From Desulfovibrio legallii (GTDB taxonomy: Bacteria; Desulfobacterota; Desulfovibrionia; Desulfovibrionales; Desulfovibrionaceae), in the NCBI RefSeq assembly GCF_004309735.1, contig NZ_SIXC01000008.1:87597-146180 (forward strand): a stretch of DNA of 58,584 nt. Direction: 5' to 3'. This document shows, one piece after another, positions 18,499 to 26,240 of this stretch. The first letter of the stretch is position 1. Each line of letters begins with the position of its first letter. Below the pieces are notes generated by a model. That model made no database searches and was not told the DNA's origin. It saw nothing but the letters and a program-made list of their open reading frames with translations. A program made the position numbers and the translations under genes.

Positions 18499-20256
18499 TT
18501 ACAGCCGCCCGCTTCCCCTGCAAAGCCCTTTTTCCCCCTCCTCGCCCTCCTCCGGAGGCAGAGGCTCGCCCAGCACGTCGGCTATGCGCCGGAGGCGCTG
18601 GACATAGCTGTGCCGGGCGCGCAGATGCCGCCGCCAAGCCAGACGCAAATCGTGGGCCTCCTGAGGCCGGGAACGCAGTTCCGCCAGGCGACGGGCAAAG
18701 TCTTCCGGGCCGCGCAGGGTAACGGGTTCCGTCAACTCACGGGGAAAGAGGTCCAGTCCTAGCGTGGCGTCGCTGAGCAGCAGGCCTCCGGCGGCCCAGA
18801 CGTCAAAGTGGCGTTGGCTCAGACTGTGGGGCAACAACAGGCTGGTGACGTTGAGCACGGCCGCTGCCGTGGCGTAGAGCTGGGGCAGGCGGGTATAGTA
18901 GTCCACGGGCGGCAGCAGAGCGGCTCCGGGCAGCAGGGCCCGCCAGCCGCCGTCGCCGACCACGCGCAATTCTCCATCGGAACAGGCCCCGGCGGCCTTG
19001 AGCCAGCGCGCACGGTTGGCCTGGGAACAGCGCTCTGCACCGAGGCCCGCGCGGCGCACCTCATTGCCGGGCCAGGGACTGCGCAGCCCCAGGCTTTGCT
19101 GCCACCAAAAAAAGTTGGGACCGTCGGCCGGGCCCTGGCTTTGCTGCAGCAGGGCGGCGGCTTCTTCACCGACGGCCTGCGGCAGGCGCACGGCAGCAAA
19201 AAACCGCTCTTTTTCGGGAAAGGCCGAGCGCCCCACAAACAAAGGCGGGGCCGTGCCTTCCGGCAGGTCCGCGTCCTCCCCGCGCCACATGTGCGGGGCT
19301 GCGGCCAGGGGCAGATAGGTTACGTCCCAGGCGCCCAAGGCGCGCAGTCCGGAGATGAAGCCGGAATCGGTGACAAAAAGGTGCGCCTCGCGCCACCAGG
19401 GCAGGCGCAGGGCGGAAAGCACATGCCAGGGGTTGTCCACCAGCCAGATGGCCACGGGAATGCCCAGGGCGCGGCAGAGGTGGAAAACCCGGCCCTGTGG
19501 GTCCAGGCCGCGCAGGTTGACGGAAAGCAGCATGGCGGGCCGCCGCGCGGGCAACAGATCCCGCCAGGCCGCCAGGGCGTCCTCGGCGCGGGCGTGTCGG
19601 CCGGGCTGCAGATCCCGCCCCTGCTCCGGCCGGGGCAGATTGGTGAGCACGGGGCTGTAGCCGCAGGCCGCGCAGGCCTGACAAAGCTCGGCGTGCAGCA
19701 GCTGGTCCGCGCCGCCCGGCAGCAAAATGGGGCCGGGGCCCGTACTATCGGCAAGATCGGCGGCCGACAAGGAGTCGGGGCGTACGGCGTCCGTCTGTCT
19801 GGTCCAGGCCGGCGTGGCCGCGACGTCGCCGACGTCCGCCGAGAGCAGCGCAGCGTCCAGACGGCCCAGCAGAGGGCCCCAGAAGTCCGGGGCCAGCCGC
19901 AGACCGGGCAGGTAAAAACAGCAGCGACAGCGCGGGGCCAGGGCCGCGGCTGCGCGGGGCGAAACCTCGCGCCAGTGCGCGGGCAGCGGACGGCGGGCGG
20001 CGGCGGCCTCAGGGGCGCGCGCTTCCAGATTTTTTTGGGTGACTGCGGCCTCCAGCCAGAACACGGCGGCAGCGTCGCGCACAAAGGGCAGATCCTGCGG
20101 CCGGCCCGGCCCCAGGCCCAGCAGCAGCACGGCCGCCCCCTGGCCCCGGCATTCCCAGGCTTGCGGGCTGTGCGGCAAATGCACGTCCACGCCCGTGTGG
20201 TCGGGCAGACAGACACGGCGAGGGGCTAAGCCTGCGGCAGGACTGCGTGGAGCCAT
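18499..20256 (-). CDS. CgeB-like glycosyltransferase coupled to motB
   Basis: A 585-aa protein resembling the CgeB/group 1 glycosyltransferases (COG4641-type). The middle has RVFHLCRALGIPVAIWLVDNPWHV and SALRLPWWREAHLFVTDSG. The C-terminal part has the nucleotide-sugar half, with YYTRLPQLYATAAAVLNVTS and HFDVWAAGGLLLSDATLGL. The ATG overlaps the TGA of motB (TGATG on the minus strand), so translation is coupled to the stator genes. This suggests, without proof, a role in flagellar or surface glycosylation. The acceptor and sugar are unknown. Confidence 0.75.
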   Translation of the reverse strand: MAPRSPAAGLAPRRVCLPDHTGVDVHLPHSPQAWECRGQGAAVLLLGLGPGRPQDLPFVRDAAAVFWLEAAVTQKNLEARAPEAAAARRPLPAHWREVSPRAAAALAPRCRCCFYLPGLRLAPDFWGPLLGRLDAALLSADVGDVAATPAWTRQTDAVRPDSLSAADLADSTGPGPILLPGGADQLLHAELCQACAACGYSPVLTNLPRPEQGRDLQPGRHARAEDALAAWRDLLPARRPAMLLSVNLRGLDPQGRVFHLCRALGIPVAIWLVDNPWHVLSALRLPWWREAHLFVTDSGFISGLRALGAWDVTYLPLAAAPHMWRGEDADLPEGTAPPLFVGRSAFPEKERFFAAVRLPQAVGEEAAALLQQSQGPADGPNFFWWQQSLGLRSPWPGNEVRRAGLGAERCSQANRARWLKAAGACSDGELRVVGDGGWRALLPGAALLPPVDYYTRLPQLYATAAAVLNVTSLLLPHSLSQRHFDVWAAGGLLLSDATLGLDLFPRELTEPVTLRGPEDFARRLAELRSRPQEAHDLRLAWRRHLRARHSYVQRLRRIADVLGEPLPPEEGEEGEKGLCRGSGRL

Positions 20257-20966
20257 CAGTACACCACGCTGTAGGACATGACCTCTGGCCGGTGGAAGAA
20301 AAATTCCACCCGCCGGTTGGCGGCGCGGCTCTGTTCGTCCAGGCCGGGACGCAGGGGACGGGTATCGCCGTAGCTCACGGCGCGCATGCGGGTGGGCTTG
20401 ACGCCATTGGTAGCCAGATAATTGACCATAGCGGCGGCGCGCGCGCCCGAAAGCTCCCAGGCCGAGGTGAAGGGCGGGCGTGTTTCAGTGGCGTCGGCGT
20501 GACCGCGCACCACCAGATAAAGATTGTACTCGTTCATGAGCTGCAGCACGGACTGCAGCACTTTGTCGCCCTGGGGCAGCAGCTCCACGCTGCCGGGCTT
20601 GAACAACACGTCGGAATTGACCCGCAGCTGCACGCCCACATCATCGGCGCTGATGCCCGAAGCGCTTTGCGGGACAGCGTCGGCCATAAGCAGTTGCTTG
20701 ATTTTCTGGGCAATGGCGTAGTGGGATTTTTCCACTTCGCTGATTTTAAGGTCGCGGGTGTCGATTTTGTCTGTATTCTGAATAAAGGGATTGTTGGAAA
20801 TGGGCGATGTGGAGCTGGAGTCAAAGTTGCGGTCGCCGCTGAAATAGGCGGCAAGGCCCGCCTTGGTGTCGGGCGGCACCATGCTGAGCACCCAAAGCAG
20901 CAAAAAAAAGGCCATCATGGCCGTCACAAAGTCGGCGTAAGCCACTTTCCATGCGCCGCCACCCAT
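20256..20966 (-). CDS. motB: Flagellar motor stator protein MotB
   Basis: The peptidoglycan-anchored half of the proton-driven stator, 236 aa. MGGGAWKVAYADFVTAMMAF holds the proton-carrying aspartate (Asp12) in the single membrane helix. The C-terminal OmpA-like domain (about 115-230) is visible as RGHADATET, ELSGARAAAMVNYL and QSRAANRRVEFFFH. The ATG at 20966 has GGAGGAAGT upstream; the longer frame lacks support. motA lies upstream on the same strand, separated by 257 nt that contain the 125-bp hairpin element. Confidence 0.96.
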   Translation of the reverse strand: MGGGAWKVAYADFVTAMMAFFLLLWVLSMVPPDTKAGLAAYFSGDRNFDSSSTSPISNNPFIQNTDKIDTRDLKISEVEKSHYAIAQKIKQLLMADAVPQSASGISADDVGVQLRVNSDVLFKPGSVELLPQGDKVLQSVLQLMNEYNLYLVVRGHADATETRPPFTSAWELSGARAAAMVNYLATNGVKPTRMRAVSYGDTRPLRPGLDEQSRAANRRVEFFFHRPEVMSYSVVY

Positions 20967-21100
20967 ACTTCCTCCGTGTTGGTCATGGTCTGCCGAGCCA
21001 AGCGCGCCGTCACGCAAGGTTGCGGGGCCGGCCGCCGGCAAAACCGGAGCACGCCCGGGCGTGCCTCATGCAGGGGGGCCAGACGCAGGCCCGCCCGACT

Positions 21101-21225
21101 AGAGCATTTAACACTTGAAATGCTCGCTTACGGCAGGCAAAAGCCTGCCTTCTCGCATTTCGTGGCAAGGATTTTCAAGAAAATCCTTGCAGAGCAGTTA
21201 GTTCATTTCATTCACTAACTGCTCT
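21101..21225. repeat. 125-bp four-hairpin dispersed element, copy 2 (inside motAB)
   Basis: Nearly identical to 368-492, with the same four hairpins and end sequences. It sits between motA and motB, and the first two bases of its minus strand complete the motA stop codon (flank T plus element AG). The transcript between motA and motB therefore contains four stable stem-loops. The two differences from copy 1 (T21202, A21214) form one base pair in the last stem. Confidence 0.9.
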
Positions 21226-22072
21226 AGCCGCTCTTGAGGCGTTCTTCCATCTCCGCAAAGGCGGGGCGGAAGGGATAGGGAATGGCCCTGCGCCCGTACT
21301 CCACGGCGATGAGCGGGGTGGAACCCCGAATGGCCGCAGCCACGGCCTCCTTGACCGAATGATAATAAAAATGTTCTTCGGCCACGTAGTTTTCCAGCTT
21401 GGAACCCATGGGACCGAACAGCCCGTAGCAGCACAAAATACCGAAAAAGGTGCCCACCAGGGCGGCCGCAATGTAGTGGCCCAGGATTTCCGGCGGCTCG
21501 TTGATTTTGCCCATAGCCAGCACCACACCCAGCACGCAGGCCACAATGCCCATGCCGGGCATGGATTCAGCCATGTGTGATACGGCGTGCGCCGGCAGAA
21601 TGCCTTCTTCGCGCATGGTGTTGATGTCCACGTCCATAAGGCTGTCAATATCGGCCGGGTCGCCGGTGGTCAGGTAGACGCGCAGGGTATCGCCAATAAA
21701 ATTGACCACCTTGGAATCTTTGGAAATATTGGGATATTTGCTGAAAATGGGGCTGGATTCGGGCTTTTCCACGTCGCTTTCAATGCTGATGACGCCTTCG
21801 CGGTGCATCTTGGAAAACAGGGCGTAGAGCAGGGCCAGGGTTTCCAGATAGCGCCCCTTGCTGGAGCCGGGGTCGGCAAAAAGGTGCTTGAGGCTTTTGA
21901 CGATGAGCCCGAAGGTGTACTTGGTCTGCGAACCGAAAAACGCGCCCAGGCCGCAGCCCAGAATGATGATGAATTCAGCAGGCTGGAACAGCACCGCCCA
22001 CTCGCCGTGGGAGAGCGTGTAGCCGGTAAACACCGAAAGCGCGACTATGACCAGACCGATAACTAGATACAT
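21224..22072 (-). CDS. motA: Flagellar motor stator protein MotA
   Basis: The proton-channel subunit of the flagellar stator, 282 aa with four membrane helices. LFQPAEFIIILGCGLGAFFG and the segment MPGMGIVACVLGVVLAMG contain the conserved glycine/proline features of helices 1 and 3; AALVGTFFGILCCYGL is helix 4. The protein ends EMEERLKSG with a TAG formed at the border of the 125-bp element. The length is within the family's range, so any trimming of the C-terminus by the element is small. Confidence 0.96.
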   Translation of the reverse strand: MYLVIGLVIVALSVFTGYTLSHGEWAVLFQPAEFIIILGCGLGAFFGSQTKYTFGLIVKSLKHLFADPGSSKGRYLETLALLYALFSKMHREGVISIESDVEKPESSPIFSKYPNISKDSKVVNFIGDTLRVYLTTGDPADIDSLMDVDINTMREEGILPAHAVSHMAESMPGMGIVACVLGVVLAMGKINEPPEILGHYIAAALVGTFFGILCCYGLFGPMGSKLENYVAEEHFYYHSVKEAVAAAIRGSTPLIAVEYGRRAIPYPFRPAFAEMEERLKSG

Positions 22073-22303
22073 ACTGCCGCCTGTGGGCTCAGGGCTTGCC
22101 AGTGGTGGCCCCGCTGTCCGGGGGCTATGGGGCCGGCGTTCCGGCCCTGGGGGCCGTGTGGAGCGCGCCGGCCTTACGGGCCGATTTGTACGTCATGGTG
22201 GGCCCCGCGCGTGGAGTGCGCCGCGCCGCGTCGTTCCCGCCCCGACGAAAAATCCGCCGACGGAAACGGGACGTCTCCATTCTTAACGTCACAGTGTCTA
22301 AAA

Positions 22304-22331
22304 TATTTAGTCCATATACACAAAAAGGCAA
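22304..22331 (-). promoter_or_regulatory. Possible sigma-70 promoter upstream of motA
   Basis: On the minus strand TTGCCT (22331-22326) and TAAATA (22309-22304) are 16 nt apart in an AT-rich patch that stands out in this region, about 230 nt upstream of motA. No sigma-28 consensus was seen. Confidence 0.35.
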
Positions 22332-22361
22332 GACAATAGAAAATTCTTTTTTCGCAAAGGA

Positions 22362-24482
22362 TTATCTGCCCAGCAGCCGACGCAGCAGTCCGCCCGCGTC
22401 TTTGACGGCCTCGCCGCCGGCTTTGCCCGCCTTGCCGCCCGTGTCCAGCAATGCGCCGGGCAGTTTGACGGCCATGTCCAGGGCAAAGCGAGGGTCCACG
22501 CCGTAGCTCAGATGCTGCAATGGCCCCTTGACCACCACCGGCACGCTCAGGCCCAAGGTGCGCACTTCGGCTTCGGCCTCCAGATACTGGCGCGGCAGGC
22601 TGAGACGGGCCTCGCCCCTGGCGTTGAAATCCGTGGCCGTGACAGTGACGGGCCGGGCGGTCAGCTGCCCGTTCTTGACCGTAAAAGGCGCGCGCACCAG
22701 GTCAAAGGTTTCCGGTACCAGGGCCCGTTTGCCGGTAAGGCCGGGAATGGGCTGGGACGCGGCGGCGCCGGGGCGCAGACGGCGGATTTCCAGCAGGCCG
22801 TCGCCCGTAAGGCTGCTGTTCAGGGCCGCCGCTGAAGCGCAGTGGCCGCGCAGGTCCAGGCGCAAATCCGCCAGCCCGTCCACCGATGTTCCTTTGCCAA
22901 GGGCTTCCAGCAGCGGGCCCAGACGCACCTGAGCGGCTGTGCCCTTGAGGGCGCAGCGCTGGTCCGGCACGTCCACGCTGCCCGTGGCCCGCAGCGTGCC
23001 GCCGGTGTCCAGCATTCCGGCGGCCTCGGCGATGTCATAGCGCCCGGCGCTCCCCTTGAGGGCCAGCCGCACGGCGTGCAGCGTCAGCGCCTCGTAGCGC
23101 AGGCGCTCCACCGCCAGGTTGAGGTCCAGGCCGGGCAGGGTCGAGCGCTGGGGCGTGGGGGGGGCGGCCGGAGCGGCGGCGACGCTTTGTGCCTTATCGT
23201 TGCCGTCAGCGGTCTGGGGCGCGGCGGGCCCGGCAGCGGCGGGCAGAGTCTTCAGGTCCAGGGTGTCCGCGCGCAGGTCGGCCTTGAGGTCCGCCGGGCC
23301 TGCGTCCGGCAGAGTCAGGCGCGCCGTGCCCGTAAGGGTAGCCGCGTCCCAGCGCGCCTTCAAATCATTGATGGTCAGAACGTGGGGGGCGTAGGCTATG
23401 CGGGCCGCAGCTGTAAGCGCGTCCTTGTCGCCTGCGGACGCAGGCTTAAAGGTCCGTCCCCAGAGCGCTGCCAGGGCACGCGGCGCGGCTTCAACGGTAA
23501 CGTCCACGTTGGCGGCAAGCGGCGTCAGCCGCACATTGCCGCGGGCCTCCGCGTGGGCCTGGGGTGTGGTCAGCCGGGCCTTGTCCAGCCGCAACAGGGG
23601 GCCGGCCGCATCCAGAGGCAGCAGCGCGCCTTCCACGGCCAGCTGCAGGGGGCCCGCTTTTTCCGGCAGGGGGCCGCCCAAGGGCGTCACGGTGACGGAA
23701 GCCTGCCGGAAAAGCAGCTGGGGCGGGGCATAGCTCAGCTTGGCCGAAAGGGCCAGGGTTCCGGTCAGGGCTGCGGCAGGCCTTGCCGCGGCGGTTTCTT
23801 CGGGCGGAGCCGTACTGCCGCTCCCAACGGCGGTAGGCTCAGACCCGCCCACAGCCTGTTGCGACAGACTGAAAACAAAGTCGCACTGCAAGGTAGCCTC
23901 TTGGCCTTGGCGCAGATTTTCCAGCGAAAAATTGATGCTGTCAATTTGGGCCGTCCGCCCGGCGGCGTCGGTCCAGAGCACGCTGCCCTGGCGCAGTACC
24001 AGGCGGTCCAGCTCCACCGGCAGCGCGCCGGGCTGCTCTCTGGCGGCCTGTGGAGCAGCTGCGGGCGCAAGGCTCGTCTCATGAGGCGCGCGCGCCGCAA
24101 AAGCGGTGGCGTCCAGGCGCAGCACGGGGTTGTCCAGGCGCACTTCCCGCACCACCACCTTGCCGGCGAGCAGGGCGGCCCACTCCAGCTGGGCCATGCC
24201 GCCCTTGACAGTCAGCGTGGGGCCGCGGGCGGCCCGCGACGCTTCATCAGCCTTGGCGGCGGCCGGGTCGGCCCCCCAGCGGGCCGCGCCGAAACGCACG
24301 CCGGGCGGGAAAAAAGCGATGTGCGGCGCACTGGCAAAAACCAGCGGCTGCCCCGTGGCCTGGGCCGTGGCTGCAGCAATGCGGCGCACCACAAAGTCGG
24401 TGTCCACCCGGCCCAGCAGCACGGCCCCCGCGGCCCCCAAGAGTATGATGAGCGCCAGTACGGCGAGCAGAACCCTTCGCAT
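22362..24482 (-). CDS. AsmA family protein
   Basis: A 706-aa envelope protein. One N-terminal membrane helix (MRRVLLAVLALIILLGAAGA) is followed by the AsmA opening VDTDFVVRRIAAATAQATGQ and long beta-rich repeats. The C-terminal AsmA_2 region includes LDLRGHCASAAALNSSLTGDG. Family members are thought to take part in lipid transport or outer membrane assembly between the membranes. Ala/Pro/Thr-rich insertions occur near 210-235 and 430-460. The ATG at 24482 has GGGAGA upstream; the longer frame adds 12 residues before the hydrophobic start. Confidence 0.85.
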   Translation of the reverse strand: MRRVLLAVLALIILLGAAGAVLLGRVDTDFVVRRIAAATAQATGQPLVFASAPHIAFFPPGVRFGAARWGADPAAAKADEASRAARGPTLTVKGGMAQLEWAALLAGKVVVREVRLDNPVLRLDATAFAARAPHETSLAPAAAPQAAREQPGALPVELDRLVLRQGSVLWTDAAGRTAQIDSINFSLENLRQGQEATLQCDFVFSLSQQAVGGSEPTAVGSGSTAPPEETAAARPAAALTGTLALSAKLSYAPPQLLFRQASVTVTPLGGPLPEKAGPLQLAVEGALLPLDAAGPLLRLDKARLTTPQAHAEARGNVRLTPLAANVDVTVEAAPRALAALWGRTFKPASAGDKDALTAAARIAYAPHVLTINDLKARWDAATLTGTARLTLPDAGPADLKADLRADTLDLKTLPAAAGPAAPQTADGNDKAQSVAAAPAAPPTPQRSTLPGLDLNLAVERLRYEALTLHAVRLALKGSAGRYDIAEAAGMLDTGGTLRATGSVDVPDQRCALKGTAAQVRLGPLLEALGKGTSVDGLADLRLDLRGHCASAAALNSSLTGDGLLEIRRLRPGAAASQPIPGLTGKRALVPETFDLVRAPFTVKNGQLTARPVTVTATDFNARGEARLSLPRQYLEAEAEVRTLGLSVPVVVKGPLQHLSYGVDPRFALDMAVKLPGALLDTGGKAGKAGGEAVKDAGGLLRRLLGR

Positions 24483-24685
24483 CCCGTCTCCCTGGGCCGC
24501 CGGTTCCGTCCGCCGCAAGCGCGAACAGTTACCGGCAGCATTCTGAGTATACGGGATGCGTCCCGGTTAGGCAAGGCGCGGGGCAGGCCCGCCACAGGGG
24601 CGCAAACGCCGCGCCTCTGCGCTGTGGCACGTCAAGGAGCCGTTCCGGCAGTTCTGCGAATGTATATTCTTTAAATTGCCGGACG

Positions 24686-25222
24686 CTACAGGGCTTTACG
24701 GCGGACCCAGACGTGGCGGACGGCCAGGGCCGCCCAGGCCGCGCCGGCCAGCACATGCAGCCGCCCCGCTCCGGCCAGGCCGGCGGTCAGACAGACGGCA
24801 GCGGTTCCCAGCAGGGCGCGGACTTCAACCTTGCGCTGCGGGACGCCGCAAATGACAACGCGACCGTTTTTATCCCTGCTGCAGAGCGGCGCAGGGCTGC
24901 CCTGGCGGACTTCCGCCCGGGCGCGGGACCGGCGCAGGGCGCGCTTTGCCGCCCGTTCCGCGGCAACCACTTCAGCCACGGGCCTGCGCAGATCGGGCAG
25001 GGCGGCTTCTAGAGCGGCGCAGACGGCGGGGAAATCCGCCTCTGGACGCAGCAGCAGCAAAAGCGAGGCCGCCCCGGGCCGCACTTCCAGCACGCCGGGC
25101 TGCCCCAGGGCCAGATCGCGCGCCGCAGCGCGCCTGGCGGCGTCGGCCAGAACAGGGTGGCGCAGCCGCGCCCGGCCTTCCATCACATGCGCCACATACG
25201 GGCGTTCCAAAGCCTCTTTCAT
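24686..25222 (-). CDS. HMA_2-like protein with C-terminal hydrophobic segment
   Basis: A 178-aa protein. Its N-terminal half (MEGRARLRHPVL through GVLEVRPGAASLLLLL) resembles the small protein at 28354 and the N-terminus of the P-type ATPase at 26241; all share a GR-x-R-x-R start and lack the CxxC metal pair. The C-terminal 45 residues include a probable membrane helix pair (LLGTAAVCLTAGLAGAGRL). It is divergent from feoA and shares the 240-bp intergenic region with its possible Fur box. A role in iron or other metal handling is inferred from context only. Confidence 0.7.
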   Translation of the reverse strand: MKEALERPYVAHVMEGRARLRHPVLADAARRAAARDLALGQPGVLEVRPGAASLLLLLRPEADFPAVCAALEAALPDLRRPVAEVVAAERAAKRALRRSRARAEVRQGSPAPLCSRDKNGRVVICGVPQRKVEVRALLGTAAVCLTAGLAGAGRLHVLAGAAWAALAVRHVWVRRKAL

Positions 25223-25291
25223 GACATCTCCTTGACGTTCGCGCCGCTACCCGAAAACCGTCGGCCCACCCGGAGGACGCGAAGAGTGCGT

Positions 25292-25306
25292 TGAAATTGA
25301 TTTTCT
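25292..25306. promoter_or_regulatory. Possible Fur-type operator between the HMA gene and feoA
   Basis: TGAAATTGATTTTCT reads as an imperfect 7-1-7 inverted repeat (5 of 7 half-site positions pair), in an AT-rich island of an otherwise GC-rich region. TTGACA (25313-25318) lies 6 nt further on and could be a -35 box for feoA, though no good -10 box follows. Confidence 0.35.
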
Positions 25307-25463
25307 TTTCTCTTGACACAAGTCCGACATGAGGGCAAGCTGCTTGGCGAGCCGTGCCCCTGGCGGGCAGCACCGCCATGACTTCCGCGTTCGGGCGGCG
25401 TCGCGGAGCGGGCCGGCGCGGGGCAACACGTCGCTTTGGGCATTTTATCAAGTGAGTACACGC

Positions 25464-25712
25464 ATGAGCCAGATTGTCAATCTGCGTCAGATGCAGGTGG
25501 GCCAGCAGGGCAAGATCGCCGCTGTGGAAGCCCTGGGCGAAATGAACCGTCGCATCCGCGACATGGGCCTCATCCCCGGCACCACGGTTTCCATAGTGGG
25601 CCGCGCGCCCCTCAAAGACCCCGTGGCCCTGCGCCTTTCGGGCGTCACTATTTCGCTGCGCAACAGTGAGGCCGACTACATCAAGGTTGACCTCTCCGGT
25701 GCTGCCGGCTAA
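25464..25712 (+). CDS. feoA: FeoA-type iron transport accessory protein
   Basis: An 82-aa SH3-like domain protein that normally works with the FeoB ferrous-iron transporter. The typical core is GEMNRRIRDMGLIPGTTVSI followed by APLKDPVALRLSG and ISLRNSEADYIKVD. The ATG at 25464 is the first that fits the domain; the open frame from 25329 is much too long. No feoB follows: the next genes are a small membrane protein and a P1B-type ATPase, so FeoB must be elsewhere or this FeoA acts with another partner. Confidence 0.92.
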   Translation: MSQIVNLRQMQVGQQGKIAAVEALGEMNRRIRDMGLIPGTTVSIVGRAPLKDPVALRLSGVTISLRNSEADYIKVDLSGAAG

Positions 25713-25735
25713 TTTGACACAGCAGGGGTTCCTTC

Positions 25736-25940
25736 CCCTCCCGTAGTCCTCGGATTCCGTACTGCGGGAGGGCGCAGGCGAATCCCCGACGCCGTAGCCA
25801 TCCCTTGCGGGACGGAAGCATCAGGCGTCGGGGCGTCTGTTGTGTTGTCCCTCAGAACCGCGTTTGGGGTCTGCTTCAAGGCGATGTTCGCCGTACGGTC
25901 TGCCGGGGCGCAGTTCGTTGGCTTACGACCGTCATTGAGG
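25736..25940 (+). ncRNA. Structured leader or intergenic RNA between feoA and the DUF6110-like gene
   Basis: Three strong secondary structures lie in series: 25736-25747 pairs with 25761-25772 (12 bp, one G-T); 25784-25793 pairs with 25824-25833 (10 GC-rich bp, with an inner hairpin); 25850-25854 pairs with 25936-25940, enclosing the hairpin 25880-25892 and the stem 25895-25900/25927-25932. The second, followed by TTGTGTTGT, may be the feoA terminator. I could not match the rest to a known riboswitch class by eye. Confidence 0.4.
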
Positions 25941-25971
25941 TTTTGTCACTGTAATGCCAGGAGATTTTATC

Positions 25972-26229
25972 ATGAATAATGGCTGGAAGTATGCGCTGTG
26001 GTTTGTGGGCGGCGTGGTCGTGGGTGCTGTGGGCGCTGTGGCCGTGTCGCGCGGCAAGGTGAATTTTAAACCTCTGGCCACGGACCTCCTCAGCCGGGGC
26101 ATAGACGTCAAGGACGCCCTCATGAGCAAGGTGGAGGCCCTTAAGGAAGATGTGGAAGATCTGACCGCCGAGGCGCGCCAGGCTTCCGAAAAACGTAAGA
26201 CGTCCGCCAAGGACGCCGCCAAGGCGTAG
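25972..26229 (+). CDS. Small membrane protein, DUF6110-like
   Basis: An 85-aa protein with one N-terminal membrane helix (YALWFVGGVVVGAVGAVAV) and a charged helical tail (SKVEALKEDVEDLTAEARQ, then Lys/Ala-rich). GGAG lies 8 nt before the ATG at 25972. It begins an operon with the P-type ATPase 11 nt downstream and the small HMA_2 protein after that. Small proteins of this kind are found next to such ATPases in anaerobes; the function is unknown. The family name is from memory and should be checked. Confidence 0.75.
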   Translation: MNNGWKYALWFVGGVVVGAVGAVAVSRGKVNFKPLATDLLSRGIDVKDALMSKVEALKEDVEDLTAEARQASEKRKTSAKDAAKA

Positions 26230-26240
26230 GCGGACCGCGC

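Noticed and set aside
25736-25940. Cobalamin riboswitch between feoA and the ATPase operon
   Set aside because: A GGCGAATCCCC stretch loosely recalls the class, but the conserved B12 box and GCCACTG-type elements could not be found.
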